Shown in pieces: positions 1 to 9,900 of a stretch of DNA of 64,000 nucleotides (its first letter is position 1; each line of letters starts with the position of its first letter). Origin of the DNA: Deltaproteobacteria bacterium (GTDB lineage: Bacteria > Myxococcota_A > UBA9160 > UBA4427). The notes beneath the pieces are model-generated. The model ran no database searches. It had not been told where the DNA came from and saw only the letters and a program-made list of their open reading frames with translations. The stretch covers positions 32,818 to 96,817 of the forward strand of contig NZHD01000108.1 in NCBI GenBank assembly GCA_002691205.1, given 5' to 3'. A program made the translations under genes and the position numbers.

Positions 1-2
1 CA

Positions 3-1109
3 CTCACTTATCCGAAGATGTCAGACATGATGGGCTCTCGTGCTGACCCGAATGACCTTACTCAAAACATCTACGTTCGAGAAGTTCTAAGTGAGGGTCT
101 CTCTCAATTTAATCGCCAAGGCGTGAACCCGTTCAAGTTTGGCATCATTGCAGCCACAGACACCCACCTGGGTGCGCCTGGCAAAGTCGACGAAGACCGG
201 TTCGATGGACATGCAGCGGGCACTGTAGATGCTCGTTTTGAAGTACCTCTTTTCCCCGACCGTTCTGATTTCAACCCTGGTGGCTTAGGCGTCTTTTGGG
301 CAGAAGAAAATTCACGCGACTCTCTGTTCGCCGCCATGCGCAGACGCGAGGCCTATGGAACGAGTGGGCCAAGAATGACCGTCCGCTTTTTTGGCGGCTG
401 GGATTACCCCCTCGATCTCTGCCAAGAGCCGGATTTCGTAGCTCAGGGCTACCGCCAAGGCGTACCTATGGGGGGAGACCTTCCCGTGATCAAGGAGTCT
501 GGGAAAAAGCCTCGCTTTGCCGTCTCGGCCCTACGCGACCCCGGTGGCGAAGGGGCCCCGAGCCATCCCCTTGAAAGGATTCAGATCATTAAAGGCTGGA
601 CTCAAGATGGACAGAGTAAAGAACGCGTCTTTGACGTCGCAGGTTCCGCGACTCCTCAAAATGCTCTTGATCTCGAGACCTGCACCACAAGTGCTCAGGG
701 ACAAGGCCAACTCTGCACCGTTTGGGAGGACCCTGATTTTGACCCCCTGTCTCCGGCGTTTTATTACGTCCGAGTGCTTGAGGTACCGAGTTGCCGATGG
801 AATCAGTATGCATGCAACGCTCGCAATGTGGACTGCAGCCAGAACGATCTGACTTCAGAAGAGTCTGAGTTCTGCTGTGAGGGCGAAGCTCCGAAACAGA
901 TCAGAGAGAGAGCTTGGACATCCCCGATCTGGTATTCACCCACGACCAAAGACCCAAATCAACCCAAAAGCCACTCGGGCTCTGTCGCACCTCAAGATTC
1001 CACAGCTCCGCGGAACGCCTCATTCGCACCCGAAGCCACCACCGATCAATCCTCAGAGGGCTCCATAGAATCACCGCCTGAGGACACAGGTTCGGGCATA
1101 GCCTCTTGA
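3..1109 (+). CDS. DUF3604 family protein, 5'-truncated by the window
   Basis: The frame is open back to the window edge, so the ATG at 18 is probably internal and the gene starts outside. The visible part matches the C-terminal half of DUF3604 proteins, which are usually over 600 residues: FGIIAATDTHLGAPG at about residues 42-56 and REAYGTSGPRMTVRFFGGWD around 110-130 are the family's characteristic blocks, followed by FYYVRVLEVPSCRW near 247. Such proteins are often secreted; their reaction is not established, although the region resembles PHP-type metal-binding hydrolases. The last 60 residues are rich in Pro, Ser and Thr and look disordered. The gene ends tail-to-tail with a small reverse-strand gene and overlaps it by about 60 bp. 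The family call is firm; the function is unknown. Confidence 0.85.
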   Translation, partial: LTYPKMSDMMGSRADPNDLTQNIYVREVLSEGLSQFNRQGVNPFKFGIIAATDTHLGAPGKVDEDRFDGHAAGTVDARFEVPLFPDRSDFNPGGLGVFWAEENSRDSLFAAMRRREAYGTSGPRMTVRFFGGWDYPLDLCQEPDFVAQGYRQGVPMGGDLPVIKESGKKPRFAVSALRDPGGEGAPSHPLERIQIIKGWTQDGQSKERVFDVAGSATPQNALDLETCTTSAQGQGQLCTVWEDPDFDPLSPAFYYVRVLEVPSCRWNQYACNARNVDCSQNDLTSEESEFCCEGEAPKQIRERAWTSPIWYSPTTKDPNQPKSHSGSVAPQDSTAPRNASFAPEATTDQSSEGSIESPPEDTGSGIAS

Positions 1110-1300
1110 TCGCAAAAGCCAATCGAAGACCACGCGCCCTCATCGCATTCCATCATTGAACCGCCCTGACACATCTGACTCTTCTCCGGATATACACTCC
1201 GGTTGTAGACACATCCACCCTCCTCAGAGTAAGACTGGAAAGGGAACGCCACCGAAAACAAAAAAATCGCAGCCATCAGGGACCGTCTTGAATGAATCAT
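1046..1300 (-). CDS. Small secreted cysteine-containing protein
   Basis: An 84-residue protein starts at the ATG at 1300, which has a GAGGAG ribosome-binding site about 9 bases upstream; a longer in-frame start at 1348 is less convincing. It has a basic, hydrophobic signal peptide (MIHSRRSLMAAIFLFSVAFP) with likely cleavage near SYS-EE. The mature part has four cysteines, including GGCVYNRSVYPEKSQMCQGG and CDEGAW, which recalls small DUF1496-like secreted proteins; that match is by eye only. The acidic, Ser/Pro-rich C-terminus overlaps the end of the converging DUF3604 gene. No function can be assigned. Confidence 0.6.
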   Translation of the reverse strand: MIHSRRSLMAAIFLFSVAFPFQSYSEEGGCVYNRSVYPEKSQMCQGGSMMECDEGAWSSIGFCDQEAMPEPVSSGGDSMEPSED

Positions 1301-1386
1301 TTTAAAGATCTCCTCGCCTCCTATTGTACCAGTCAACCCTGATTCCATCGAGTTAATAAAGGATCACCACTGCTCGCTAGATTTCA

Positions 1387-2019
1387 TCAAGCTCTATGGA
1401 TCTCGACAGGAGTACCCTTGCGCCAGCGACGGACTGAATTAACTAAAAAAACTTCTTCAGCCTCATCGAGACTCGAGACGGGTATCACCGCCTCTTCGAT
1501 CTCACCTGTGGCCAAAAGGTAAGCTCGAAAGGTTCCGGGCAACAATCCGCACTCCAGGGCAGGCGTCAATCGCCGGCCCTTCATCTCAAGAACCAAGTTC
1601 GCCGAGCAACTCTCGGTCAATTCTCCACGCTCATTCCAAAGCACCACATCGTCTGCCTCCGGATGTAACCTCAAAGCTTCGTCGTATGTCTCGCGCTGAC
1701 TTGTTTTGTGCCGCAGGAAGAGGTTGCTGCTCTGGACCGGACGCCGAGAAAGCGAATACACAATCGTGTCACTCGGGTGAATAATCTCTGCCTCCACCCG
1801 TATCTCGCCCTGTTCCGAGACTTCAATTCGAACCTTTCGAGAATCAGATGAAAAGCCTTGGGCCAAATCCAAAGCTTTTTTTTCAATCGACTTTAGGTCG
1901 GCCTGACGATCAAAATGTGCAGCCGTCAGCGCCAGCCTCTTAAGGTGCAAATCAAAAAGGAAATAACCTGAATTCGGCTCCCAAAGAAGAGCCTCAAAGA
2001 TCGAAAAATCATCTTTCAT
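1387..2019 (-). CDS. Class IV aminotransferase, PabC-like (aminodeoxychorismate lyase family)
   Basis: This 210-residue protein matches the PabC-type domain that is often fused behind PabB, beginning IFEALLWEPNSGYFLFDLHL. The likely PLP-binding lysine is in FLRHKTSQRETYDEAL (near residue 104), and NERGELTESCSANL is the family's substrate/PLP loop. The expected role is elimination of pyruvate from 4-amino-4-deoxychorismate to give p-aminobenzoate for folate, but class IV enzymes also include D-amino-acid and branched-chain aminotransferases and no pabA or pabB lies nearby. It is shorter than free-standing PabC (about 270), as expected for the PabBC-derived subtype. The ribosome-binding site is weak. 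Confidence 0.75.
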   Translation of the reverse strand: MKDDFSIFEALLWEPNSGYFLFDLHLKRLALTAAHFDRQADLKSIEKKALDLAQGFSSDSRKVRIEVSEQGEIRVEAEIIHPSDTIVYSLSRRPVQSSNLFLRHKTSQRETYDEALRLHPEADDVVLWNERGELTESCSANLVLEMKGRRLTPALECGLLPGTFRAYLLATGEIEEAVIPVSSLDEAEEVFLVNSVRRWRKGTPVEIHRA

Positions 2020-2103
2020 AAGAGAACTTTCGTCGAAGGTTACCTGATCTCGTTTCAGTCTCGGGCTGAATCAATGACGCCCCCTCATGAGAAGCCTCTC
2101 ATC

Positions 2104-2976
2104 CTAGAACAGTTTTAAATCGGTGGCTGTTTGGTCAATAAAGCCAAGCACGCGGTCACGTGCTTCTTCATCTGCCCGTGGCCCCATGTCCTCAAAGCTA
2201 CGCATCAGGACCAAACGGTCCACCCCAAGGTCTTCGAAACGACGAACTGTATCCATATCCACGGGGCCGGGAGGCGTAATCGTAATTTCTAATTCACCGA
2301 GTCCTGATGGACGTTCAACTTCTTTTTCAGCTTTCCGGATACCGCTTAAAGCGGCTTCCGTTGCCTCGAGGTTCAAGAAAAATCCATACCAGCCATCACC
2401 CTGGGCCACCGCGCGCCGGTGCGCAATCGGTGACATGCCCCCGACATGAATAGGGGGGTGTGGACTCTGAACCGGCTGTGGGTGTGACTGTATTCCAGAG
2501 AACGATGTGAACTGACCGGAAAACTCCGGCTGGTCCTGAGTCCAGAGCGCCCGAACGACTTCAATATGCTCGGTCATCCGAGCTCCCCGCTCCTCATACG
2601 GAATTCCCATCGCTTCAAATTCGCGCGGGACATAACCCACCCCAACGCCAAAAAGCAATCGGCCATTCGAGAGGACATCCACGCCGGCCAATTCTTTTGC
2701 GAGCACGACTGGATTTCGCTGAGGGAGCAAGATAATCCCAGATCCAAGCTTCAGGCTCTGCGTGTGAGCGGCGGCAAAGCTAAGAGAAGCCACCGTATCT
2801 AAAAAAGGGGTTTCAGGTGGGACCGGAGAGGGAGCTTCATGCGGATCCATTACAACCACGTGCTCACCCGTCCAAACTGACTCAAAACCAGACTTTTCAA
2901 GATGTTGAACGAGAACCGCCATATTCTCAGGGCGGCAAAATGGCCCCTGATTGAGCCCGAAGTATCCAATATGCAT
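2104..2976 (-). CDS. LLM-class flavin/F420-dependent oxidoreductase
   Basis: A luciferase-like TIM-barrel oxidoreductase of about 290 residues. The start at 2976 (MHIGYFGLNQGPF) is preferred because GAGAGGTG lies about 8 bases upstream; a GTG three codons earlier is possible. Diagnostic blocks are ESVWTGEHVV near 35, LKLGSGIILLPQRNPVVLAK near 80-100, GRLLFGVGVGYVPREFEAMG near 110-130 and PIHVGGMSPIAHRRA near 180. These fit the subfamily usually annotated as F420-dependent, but cofactor and substrate cannot be read from the sequence and no F420 biosynthesis gene is in the window. A TauD-like dioxygenase gene lies just upstream on the same strand. Confidence 0.85.
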   Translation of the reverse strand: MHIGYFGLNQGPFCRPENMAVLVQHLEKSGFESVWTGEHVVVMDPHEAPSPVPPETPFLDTVASLSFAAAHTQSLKLGSGIILLPQRNPVVLAKELAGVDVLSNGRLLFGVGVGYVPREFEAMGIPYEERGARMTEHIEVVRALWTQDQPEFSGQFTSFSGIQSHPQPVQSPHPPIHVGGMSPIAHRRAVAQGDGWYGFFLNLEATEAALSGIRKAEKEVERPSGLGELEITITPPGPVDMDTVRRFEDLGVDRLVLMRSFEDMGPRADEEARDRVLGFIDQTATDLKLF

Positions 2977-3028
2977 CAATAACACCTCTCAATTTTAAAA
3001 AAGCTCTATTTAGATCAAAACCTGCTTC

Positions 3029-4093
3029 TTACGGCTGGCTGCGAAGAGCCCAAGGGGCCTTTCCCTCGTCTAGATCCTGAGCGGACACCCCACCCCAGAA
3101 AGTATGCGGTTCATCCTCGGCGGTGGTGACTCGCCACATTTTACGACGTTCCGCCTCGTAGTCGTACGGAATCACAGCATGCTGACAACTCTGGTTATCC
3201 CAGATCACGAGTGAATGTTCTTGCCACGGAAGGAGGTACTGAAAAGCAGGTTGAACTGCGAAAGCATACAACGCATCGCTTAAAATCCGAGCGGGCTCTC
3301 CCCTCAGTTCACTTCCATTGCGAAGAATAATCCGTTTTCGGTTATCGTAAATTTGCAATGCATGGCATTCGCTGAAATTAGAGTGACGCCTAAGAATAGG
3401 CTTAAGCTGCTTGCCAAAGTCTTCGTGCATAATCGGCGCCTCTTCGCTCTCTGATGCAGCATATGATTCAACGATGTCATCCGTGGAATACTCGGCTCTT
3501 GCGCCTTCGAGAAGAAATCTCAATTCTTCTGGCATGAAATCCACACACCGATTCGTTGCTGCGAACCCCGTAGAATGACCCTCATGAGGCCTAATCAGAC
3601 AATAAAGTGATGTATAGCTATGAAGCCAAGGCATATCTTCACCATCGAAATGCCACGACCAGGCATCTGAGTAGAGGTGTTCGCCGGCTCCACCATTTCC
3701 AAAGACCATCGGAGACCTTTCGGTTGACTCTGACGGCTCAAAGCTCATATCTTGATCCACCTGATAATCAGGTTGAAGACGACCCCAGCGAGACATGAAA
3801 TCGGAAAAATGGGTCGCCGTCATCCCTTGAACATTACGAAGCAAGAGCAAGCCATAGCGAGCGCACTTACGACGCATCTCCCAAATTTGACCATCCGTAG
3901 CCGAAAGTAATTCTTCAACTCGCTGGCCTTCGCCAAGCAAAGCTCCGAAACGCAGCTTCTCAGACAGGCAGCCTGTCTGATCTAGAGAAGACTTCTTATC
4001 AAGAGAAGACACTTCGCCCTCTCGATCCTCTTCGTACAAAGGCTTAAGGAGATCGAGACACGGAGCCAACATAGACACGTCGACTTCAATCAA
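3029..4093 (-). CDS. TauD/TfdA-like Fe(II)/2-oxoglutarate dioxygenase
   Basis: The 354-residue protein has the facial triad of this fold: WSWHFDGEDMPWLHSYTSL gives H148-x-D150, and IWDNQSCQHAV near 300-310 gives the distal histidine, followed by RRKMWRVTT with the 2-oxoglutarate-binding arginine. KCARYGLLLLRNVQG near 77-90 is the usual N-terminal beta strand. The expected reaction is hydroxylation coupled to decarboxylation of 2-oxoglutarate; the substrate is unknown. An acidic N-terminal extension of about 50 residues has no recognised domain. The assigned start is a TTG at 4093; the ATG at 4072 is an alternative, and neither has a clear ribosome-binding site. Confidence 0.8.
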   Translation of the reverse strand: MIEVDVSMLAPCLDLLKPLYEEDREGEVSSLDKKSSLDQTGCLSEKLRFGALLGEGQRVEELLSATDGQIWEMRRKCARYGLLLLRNVQGMTATHFSDFMSRWGRLQPDYQVDQDMSFEPSESTERSPMVFGNGGAGEHLYSDAWSWHFDGEDMPWLHSYTSLYCLIRPHEGHSTGFAATNRCVDFMPEELRFLLEGARAEYSTDDIVESYAASESEEAPIMHEDFGKQLKPILRRHSNFSECHALQIYDNRKRIILRNGSELRGEPARILSDALYAFAVQPAFQYLLPWQEHSLVIWDNQSCQHAVIPYDYEAERRKMWRVTTAEDEPHTFWGGVSAQDLDEGKAPWALRSQP

Positions 4094-4151
4094 ATGGGCA
4101 TCGGATTTTGAATCGTGAGGTTCCAGAGTACTTTTCCCTTAGAAGGCCCCT

Positions 4152-4760
4152 CTATTCAGAGAGATTCTCCACCATAGATTCAAGGGCTTGAAGCAGTTCG
4201 TCCAATTCGATTACGAGACGGCGCGGCAAAGAATCTCGAATGACACCAATCACAGTCTCGTAATACCAGAGTGTCTCGACAGGCGAAGCCGTGAATCGAT
4301 CGAAGACTGAAAGGCCCTCTGCCTTCCCATCAAAGATAATTGCATGCAAGTTATGACGCTTATCACATCCGGCCACTAAGCACGCGTCACTCGTCGCCGA
4401 GGAGAGCTGCGCCACATATCTGTCCTTGCGTTCTTTCCAGCCCTTCTTCTGGGTCAGGAACTCATCAGGCCCAGTGTCAGTGCAAGTCAAGATCATCTTC
4501 AAAACCCGCAATCCAAACCGATCTTCGATGATGGCCTCTCGAGCGGTTCTTTCTCTTGAGTCCGGAGCATCTTCAAGAGAATCATGAAGCAGGCCCGCAA
4601 TGGCTTGGCCTGCGTCTCCGCCGTGCTCCAAGATTAACCCCTGCACCTGGACCAGATGGCTAAAATAAGGAATGTCCGAAGACTTTCGCTTTTGGTCAGC
4701 GTGCCAGAGTTGAGCAAACTCAGTGGCCTCTAACATCTTTTTCCATTCTTCTAGAGTCAT
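4152..4760 (-). CDS. HD-domain phosphohydrolase (SpoT/RelA-type HD fold)
   Basis: The 202-residue protein is essentially a single HD domain. IPYFSHLVQVQGLILEHGG supplies the first histidine, IAGLLHDSLEDAPD the HD pair, and the later ILTCTDTG and RDRYV-like segments resemble the hydrolase half of RelA/SpoT. There is no synthetase, TGS or ACT domain, so it resembles a small alarmone hydrolase or an uncharacterised nucleotide phosphohydrolase. The ATG at 4760 follows AAAAGGCGA. It lies upstream of the TauD-like gene on the same strand with a gap of about 60 bp and may be cotranscribed. Substrate unknown. Confidence 0.75.
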   Translation of the reverse strand: MTLEEWKKMLEATEFAQLWHADQKRKSSDIPYFSHLVQVQGLILEHGGDAGQAIAGLLHDSLEDAPDSRERTAREAIIEDRFGLRVLKMILTCTDTGPDEFLTQKKGWKERKDRYVAQLSSATSDACLVAGCDKRHNLHAIIFDGKAEGLSVFDRFTASPVETLWYYETVIGVIRDSLPRRLVIELDELLQALESMVENLSE

Positions 4761-4820
4761 TCGCCTTTTCTACCCGCTGTCTCGACTTTCATCGGAAAGG
4801 AGTCGCTCTTGGTTTACATA

Positions 4821-6254
4821 CTATAAACCTATTCGGGGATGAACTCTTGAGAGGCCCAGACTTTTCTCAAGCGAAGCAGCCAGTTGGAGAACTCCAAAAT
4901 CATCTTGAGGGCGACCCACTATCTGTATTCCCACTGGCAGTCCTGCGGATGTGAAACCAAAAGGCAACGAGATTGACGGCAGCCCAATGACGCTCACGAA
5001 GTAACTCGACTTCATCCAGTCGATATAGTTTTCCATCTTAATCCCAGAGATCTCTTCGGGGAACCGAGTGCTCACATCAAAAGGCAAAACCTGACTGACC
5101 GGAAACATCATAAACTCATACTCTTGCATAAACTCACCCACCCGTTGATACAAGCGAGAGCGCAATACTTCAGCTCGAGACAAATCTGTACCCGAAAGAG
5201 CTAGCCCTGCCTCAAGGTTCCAACGAATCGTCTCCTTCAAAAATTTTCGTTTTTCCTCCGGCAGTGAGCCCAAAGTCTGAGCGAACGTCCAGGCTCTCAA
5301 TGTCTTAAAGGCTTCATCGGCCCCCGCCCAGTCGGCGTGAGCTTCGTCCACATGACATCCCATGGACTCCACGGTGGACCGACCCGATTCAAGCACTTGG
5401 GTCACGGCCGGATCAACCGGCAAGCAGCCGAAATCTTGACTCCAAGCAATTCGCACATTGGAGAAATCACGCTCCAAAGAACCTCTAAACCGATCACCCG
5501 ATTCTGGAATTGAGATCGGCGATCGCCAATCCGGTCCTGACATGACAGAGAACAACAAAGCCAGGTCGGCTACGTTGCGCGCCATTGGGCCCATCACCGA
5601 CAGAGCCTCCCAAGCCATTTCTGACGGAACCATCGGCACGCGCCCCGGAGATGGCCTGAACCCTACGACGTGACAAAAATTAGCGGGATTCCGAAGCGAA
5701 CCACCCATGTCGCTGCCATCGGCAATGGGAATCATCCCCGCTGCGAGAGCGGCCGCTGCCCCACCGCTGCTCCCGCCACATGTCTTTGAGAAATCCCACG
5801 GATTGAGGGTCTCACCGAAAACCTCATTGTATGTCTGAGAGCCCGCTCCAAACTCGGGGACATTGGTCTTCCCAAGTGTAATCGCACCACTCGATCGTAA
5901 GCGCTCAACAAGCAGTTCATCGCGATCCGGCACGAAGTCTTTAAACAGAAGAGATCCAAATGTGGTCCGGATGCCTGCGGTGGAAACCAAGTCTTTGTGA
6001 GCAATCGGAAGACCGTGAAGACACCCCAAGGCTTCTCCCCGAGCTTGCTTCTCATCCGCCGCTCTCGCCTGCTCCATAGCCAGTTCGGGAACATGAGTCA
6101 CGATGGCATTGATCTTCGGATTCACTTGCTCAATCCGATCTAGATGTATCTGCAAAAGCTCACGCGCAGAGATTTCGCGGCGATGGATCATTCCAATCAG
6201 ATTTACAGCGGTTTCGTAGTGCAGTTCGGTTGATTCCAAATTGAGCACCTTCAC
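4821..6254 (-). CDS. Amidase-signature family amidohydrolase
   Basis: A full-length (477 residue) amidase-signature enzyme. The Ser-cisSer-Lys triad is visible: the lysine in LPIAHKDLVSTAGIRTTFGS, and the two serines in TCGGSSGGAAAALAAGMIPI and ADGSDMGGSLRNPA. The family hydrolyses amide bonds in compounds such as acylated amines, 6-aminohexanoate dimers or carboxamides; the sequence is nearest in style to the 6-aminohexanoate-cyclic-dimer hydrolase/fatty amide group, but the substrate is not assigned. No signal peptide is seen, so it is probably cytoplasmic. The start is a GTG at 6254; a TTG at 6239 preceded by AAGGTG is an alternative. Confidence 0.88.
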   Translation of the reverse strand: MKVLNLESTELHYETAVNLIGMIHRREISARELLQIHLDRIEQVNPKINAIVTHVPELAMEQARAADEKQARGEALGCLHGLPIAHKDLVSTAGIRTTFGSLLFKDFVPDRDELLVERLRSSGAITLGKTNVPEFGAGSQTYNEVFGETLNPWDFSKTCGGSSGGAAAALAAGMIPIADGSDMGGSLRNPANFCHVVGFRPSPGRVPMVPSEMAWEALSVMGPMARNVADLALLFSVMSGPDWRSPISIPESGDRFRGSLERDFSNVRIAWSQDFGCLPVDPAVTQVLESGRSTVESMGCHVDEAHADWAGADEAFKTLRAWTFAQTLGSLPEEKRKFLKETIRWNLEAGLALSGTDLSRAEVLRSRLYQRVGEFMQEYEFMMFPVSQVLPFDVSTRFPEEISGIKMENYIDWMKSSYFVSVIGLPSISLPFGFTSAGLPVGIQIVGRPQDDFGVLQLAASLEKSLGLSRVHPRIGL

Positions 6255-6331
6255 TAGTCAAAAGACAGCCACGAGACTAGCTCTAAAGCAACCTAATGAG
6301 ACCCATAGGAGAGAATTCAACTCATCCCGTT

Positions 6332-6940
6332 TCAGTATCCAAAATTCTCAGGTAAATCTTCAAACAATTCATCGTGCTCCGCCTGCTCCTTGTCCAAGCT
6401 TTCGCGAATTTGAATGTCGCACTGCCCCGACTCACACGCTTCTCTTTCGGAAACAGCGCTTTGATCGGTACAACTCACCCCTTCAGCCAGAGGACGGGTC
6501 ACACACCCGCGTAGTGCGACGCACATCGCTACAGCGCACTCACCCGCATCTGGGCACACCACCGGAGTTCCACTTACACATTGCCCCTCTTGACAACGGT
6601 CCGACGTTGTACAGAGGTTGCCATCATCGCACGGCGTTCCACTCAAGGAAAGACTTTGGCATCCAACTCGTGGGTCGCATTCTGACGGCTGACACATGTT
6701 CTCCGAAAAACAATAAACCGCTTTTCCGGGTTCACAGAATCCTTCACTGCAAATTTCTAAACCATTGCAAACGTTCCCGTCTGAGCATTCTGCATGAAGG
6801 CGACATGGACGCCGCAAATTACTCTCATCAGTCTCCTGCGCCACGGCCTGTATCGAATTTTCAGGCGCGGGATCAGAAAATGCGAGGGCAGGTAAAAAAA
6901 GAAACGAAAGCCCAAAGACGAGTTTTAGAAAAGTCAGCAT
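6332..6940 (-). CDS. Secreted cysteine-rich repeat protein
   Basis: About 202 residues, starting at the ATG at 6940, with a signal peptide (MLTFLKLVFGLSFLFLPALA, cleavage near AFS-DP). The mature part holds around 20 cysteines in repeating units of the type CSDGNVCNGLEICSEGFC, CDDGNLCTTSDRCQEGQC and CVALRGCV, separated by CSP-like turns. These units are typical of outer-surface or secreted proteins of Myxococcota and relatives and are probably disulfide-bonded. The C-terminal 25 residues are acidic and lack cysteines. Function unknown. It lies 54 bp downstream of the RND pump gene on the same strand and may receive read-through. Confidence 0.75.
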   Translation of the reverse strand: MLTFLKLVFGLSFLFLPALAFSDPAPENSIQAVAQETDESNLRRPCRLHAECSDGNVCNGLEICSEGFCEPGKAVYCFSENMCQPSECDPRVGCQSLSLSGTPCDDGNLCTTSDRCQEGQCVSGTPVVCPDAGECAVAMCVALRGCVTRPLAEGVSCTDQSAVSEREACESGQCDIQIRESLDKEQAEHDELFEDLPENFGY

Positions 6941-6996
6941 CAAAAATTTGCGATGACCTGAACTTTGAGGAGAGTCCTCTTTGAACCGGAGATCAT

Positions 6997-9900
6997 CTAT
7001 CGACGCGCTGCCGCTAAGTCAGGCTTTGAATCTTGTCTGCCGACAGCTTTTCGCCCTTTCCGTTTAATCCAATCCATTCCATCATCCACCGTTAGATAAA
7101 CAACGGGCACCATGAGCAACGTCAAAACGGTTGAGGAAAACATGCCCATAGCCGTCGCCACAGCCATGGGAGCCCGGCTCTCCGCTCCAGGGCCAATCCC
7201 TAAAGCGGCCGGCAACACACCAAATATCATAGACAGAGCCGTCATTAACACGGGGCGCATTCTCACCGGCGCCGCTGTGCGGATGGCTTCCACCTTGTCC
7301 ATCCCTGTCCCTCTGAGTTGATTCGCATAATCGACGAGAAGAATCGAATTTTTCGTCACGAGACCAAACAATAAGATAATGCCAATCATACTAAACAGAT
7401 TTAGAGTATGGCCGAAAACAAAAAGTCCGCCTAAGGCCCCCACCATCGCCAGCGGAAGCGCGATCATCACAGTGAGAGGGTGAGCGAAGCTTTCAAACTG
7501 GGCAGCCAAAACCATATAGATCACAAGGATACCTAACATCATGGCAAGGCCGAACTGATCATTGCCTTCCATCATGGCTTGGGCTTCACCCACCGCAACG
7601 AGGCGGACGTATGGAGGAAGTACCACCTCCGCCACTTCTCGGGCCTTTTCGATGGCTTCTGCGAGCTTCAACCCTTGCAGATTGGCGCTGATTGTCACAG
7701 AACGTTGACGACCTGTCCGAGTGATCTCGGAGGGGGCCGCATCGTATGAAAGGTCCACCAAGTTCCTGAGAGAAACCGGCTCGCCCTCGCGATTTCGAAC
7801 ATAGATCGAACCAATCGACTTTGGGTCACTGCGCAGGCTCTCCTCCAAGCGCATGCGAATATCAATTCGGCGACCGTCTTCCTTAAAAACACCCACATCC
7901 ATACCGCCCACCAACAATTGAATCGCTTCTGCAATCGCAGCGGGCTCAACGCCCATCGCCGCCGCTTTTTGCCGATCCGGCGTCACACGGAGTTCAGGAA
8001 GTCCCATCTTTAAACTACTGTCGATATCCACTAAGCCCGGAATCTCAGAGAGAGCCAACACGTAACGGCTGGCGATATCTTGCAACTCATCCAGCGAAAG
8101 GTTTGCGCGAATATCAACCTCGAATGCACCGCCACTCCCCATCATGGCTTCACCGGGATTAAAAATACGGATCACACGACCGGGAATCGCCGAGAGCGAA
8201 TCTCGAGCCTCTCTGATGACCTCTTGGACGCTCCGGTCACGTTCCCCCGCTCCGGATAGAGTCCCAAAAATCATGGCGGCGTGACTCCTGGGAATCAGGT
8301 CGAAGCCGCCCTGCTGACCTGCAGATGAAAAAATTCCAACGACTTCAGGTTGGTCCAAAAACCAGTTCTCATCGCGCTCGAGATAAGTGGTCGTATTTTC
8401 CACCGAAGTCCCTTGTGCGGCAAGCGAGCGTACAAAGAAGATCCCCTGGTCTGAGGAGGGAAAGAATTCTGTCTTTAACTGAGAAGCAAAGAAATAAGCG
8501 AGCCCTAGAAAGCCAACAGCAAACAGGATTGTCACAAAACGGTGAGCCAAAGAAATATCTAGAACTTGCCGATAGCTTCTTTCCAGAGACTCAAAGCCTC
8601 TTTCGAGCAAGTCATAGAGGCCGCCTTCAGAACGAGGTGCCGGAGGAGGCATCCGAGCCGCCAACATGGGGGTCACCGTTAAGGCGACAAAAAGAGAAAC
8701 AAGGACGCTGCCGGCTACAACCAAGCCAAACTCACCCAGAAAGCTTCCGACTAGGCCCTCCACGAAATAAACTGGGAGAAAAACCGCAGCCACAGAGATC
8801 GTCGCGGCCGTGGCGGCAAAGGTAATCTCTTTGGTGCCCGACTTCGCTGCAGAAAAGGCATCCTCACCCATTTCTCGATGTCGCTCGATGTTCTCAAGAA
8901 CCACAATCGCATCGTCGATGACAACTCCCACGGCCAGGGTCATCGCAAGGAGCGTCATCGTATTCAAAGTAAAACCGAAGAGGTAGACCAACCCGAACGT
9001 GGCTAAAAGTGAAATGGGAATAGACAGTGCAACAATTAAGGTCGGCCGCGTCCGACGTAAGAAAATAAAGACTGTAAAGATTGCCAGCAACGCTCCGAAA
9101 AGAAGAGCGAACTTCGTCTCCTCAACCGCTTCACGAACCCCTCTCGAAAAGTCGATAAAGCCAGCAGGATCCTCAAATGTTATGCCCTCGGGCAACGACT
9201 CTTGAATCTCTGGAAGTCGCCTCAAAACCTCATCGACGATGCTGACAGAATTACCGCCGGATTGCTTTTGAATACCGAGCCCCACCATCTCTTTGCCGTT
9301 GTATCGAGCAATCACCTCTTGGTCATCCGCACCATCAACCACCCGAGCAATATCTTTAAGCAGCACAGGCGCCCCACCCTTATGCGCCACGACCATCTGC
9401 TCTAACTCAGCGACGCTTTCAAACTCCGCCGTTGTCTTAACTACGTAACGCATACGTGAAGTCTCGAGGGTGCCGGCCGGAAGTTCTATGTGCTGCCTGC
9501 GCAAAGCATTATAAATATCCATGGCAGCAAGATTTCGAGCGCGAAGAGCATCCCCATCCACCCAAATTCGTATATTGCGGTCTAGGCCTCCAAAGACAGC
9601 CACACCGGAGACCCCTGGAATCGTCTCTAACTTAGGCATCACCTGTCTCTCCACTGCGTCTAACGTGGCGACAGGGTCCTCGGTGGTCTGGAGCGGGATC
9701 CAGAGCACAGGCTGATCGTTTGGATTTCGATTGCTGACCATGGGAGGCTCAAGTTCCTTGGGCAGATCAAACCGAGCCTGCGCCACTTTGTCACGCACCT
9801 CCTGAGTGGCCACATCCAAGTCCGTTCCCAATTCGAACTCGACGGTAATCGAGGCGCCCCCTCGAAAGCTGGTGGAAGTGATTCTCCGAACCCCTGCAAT

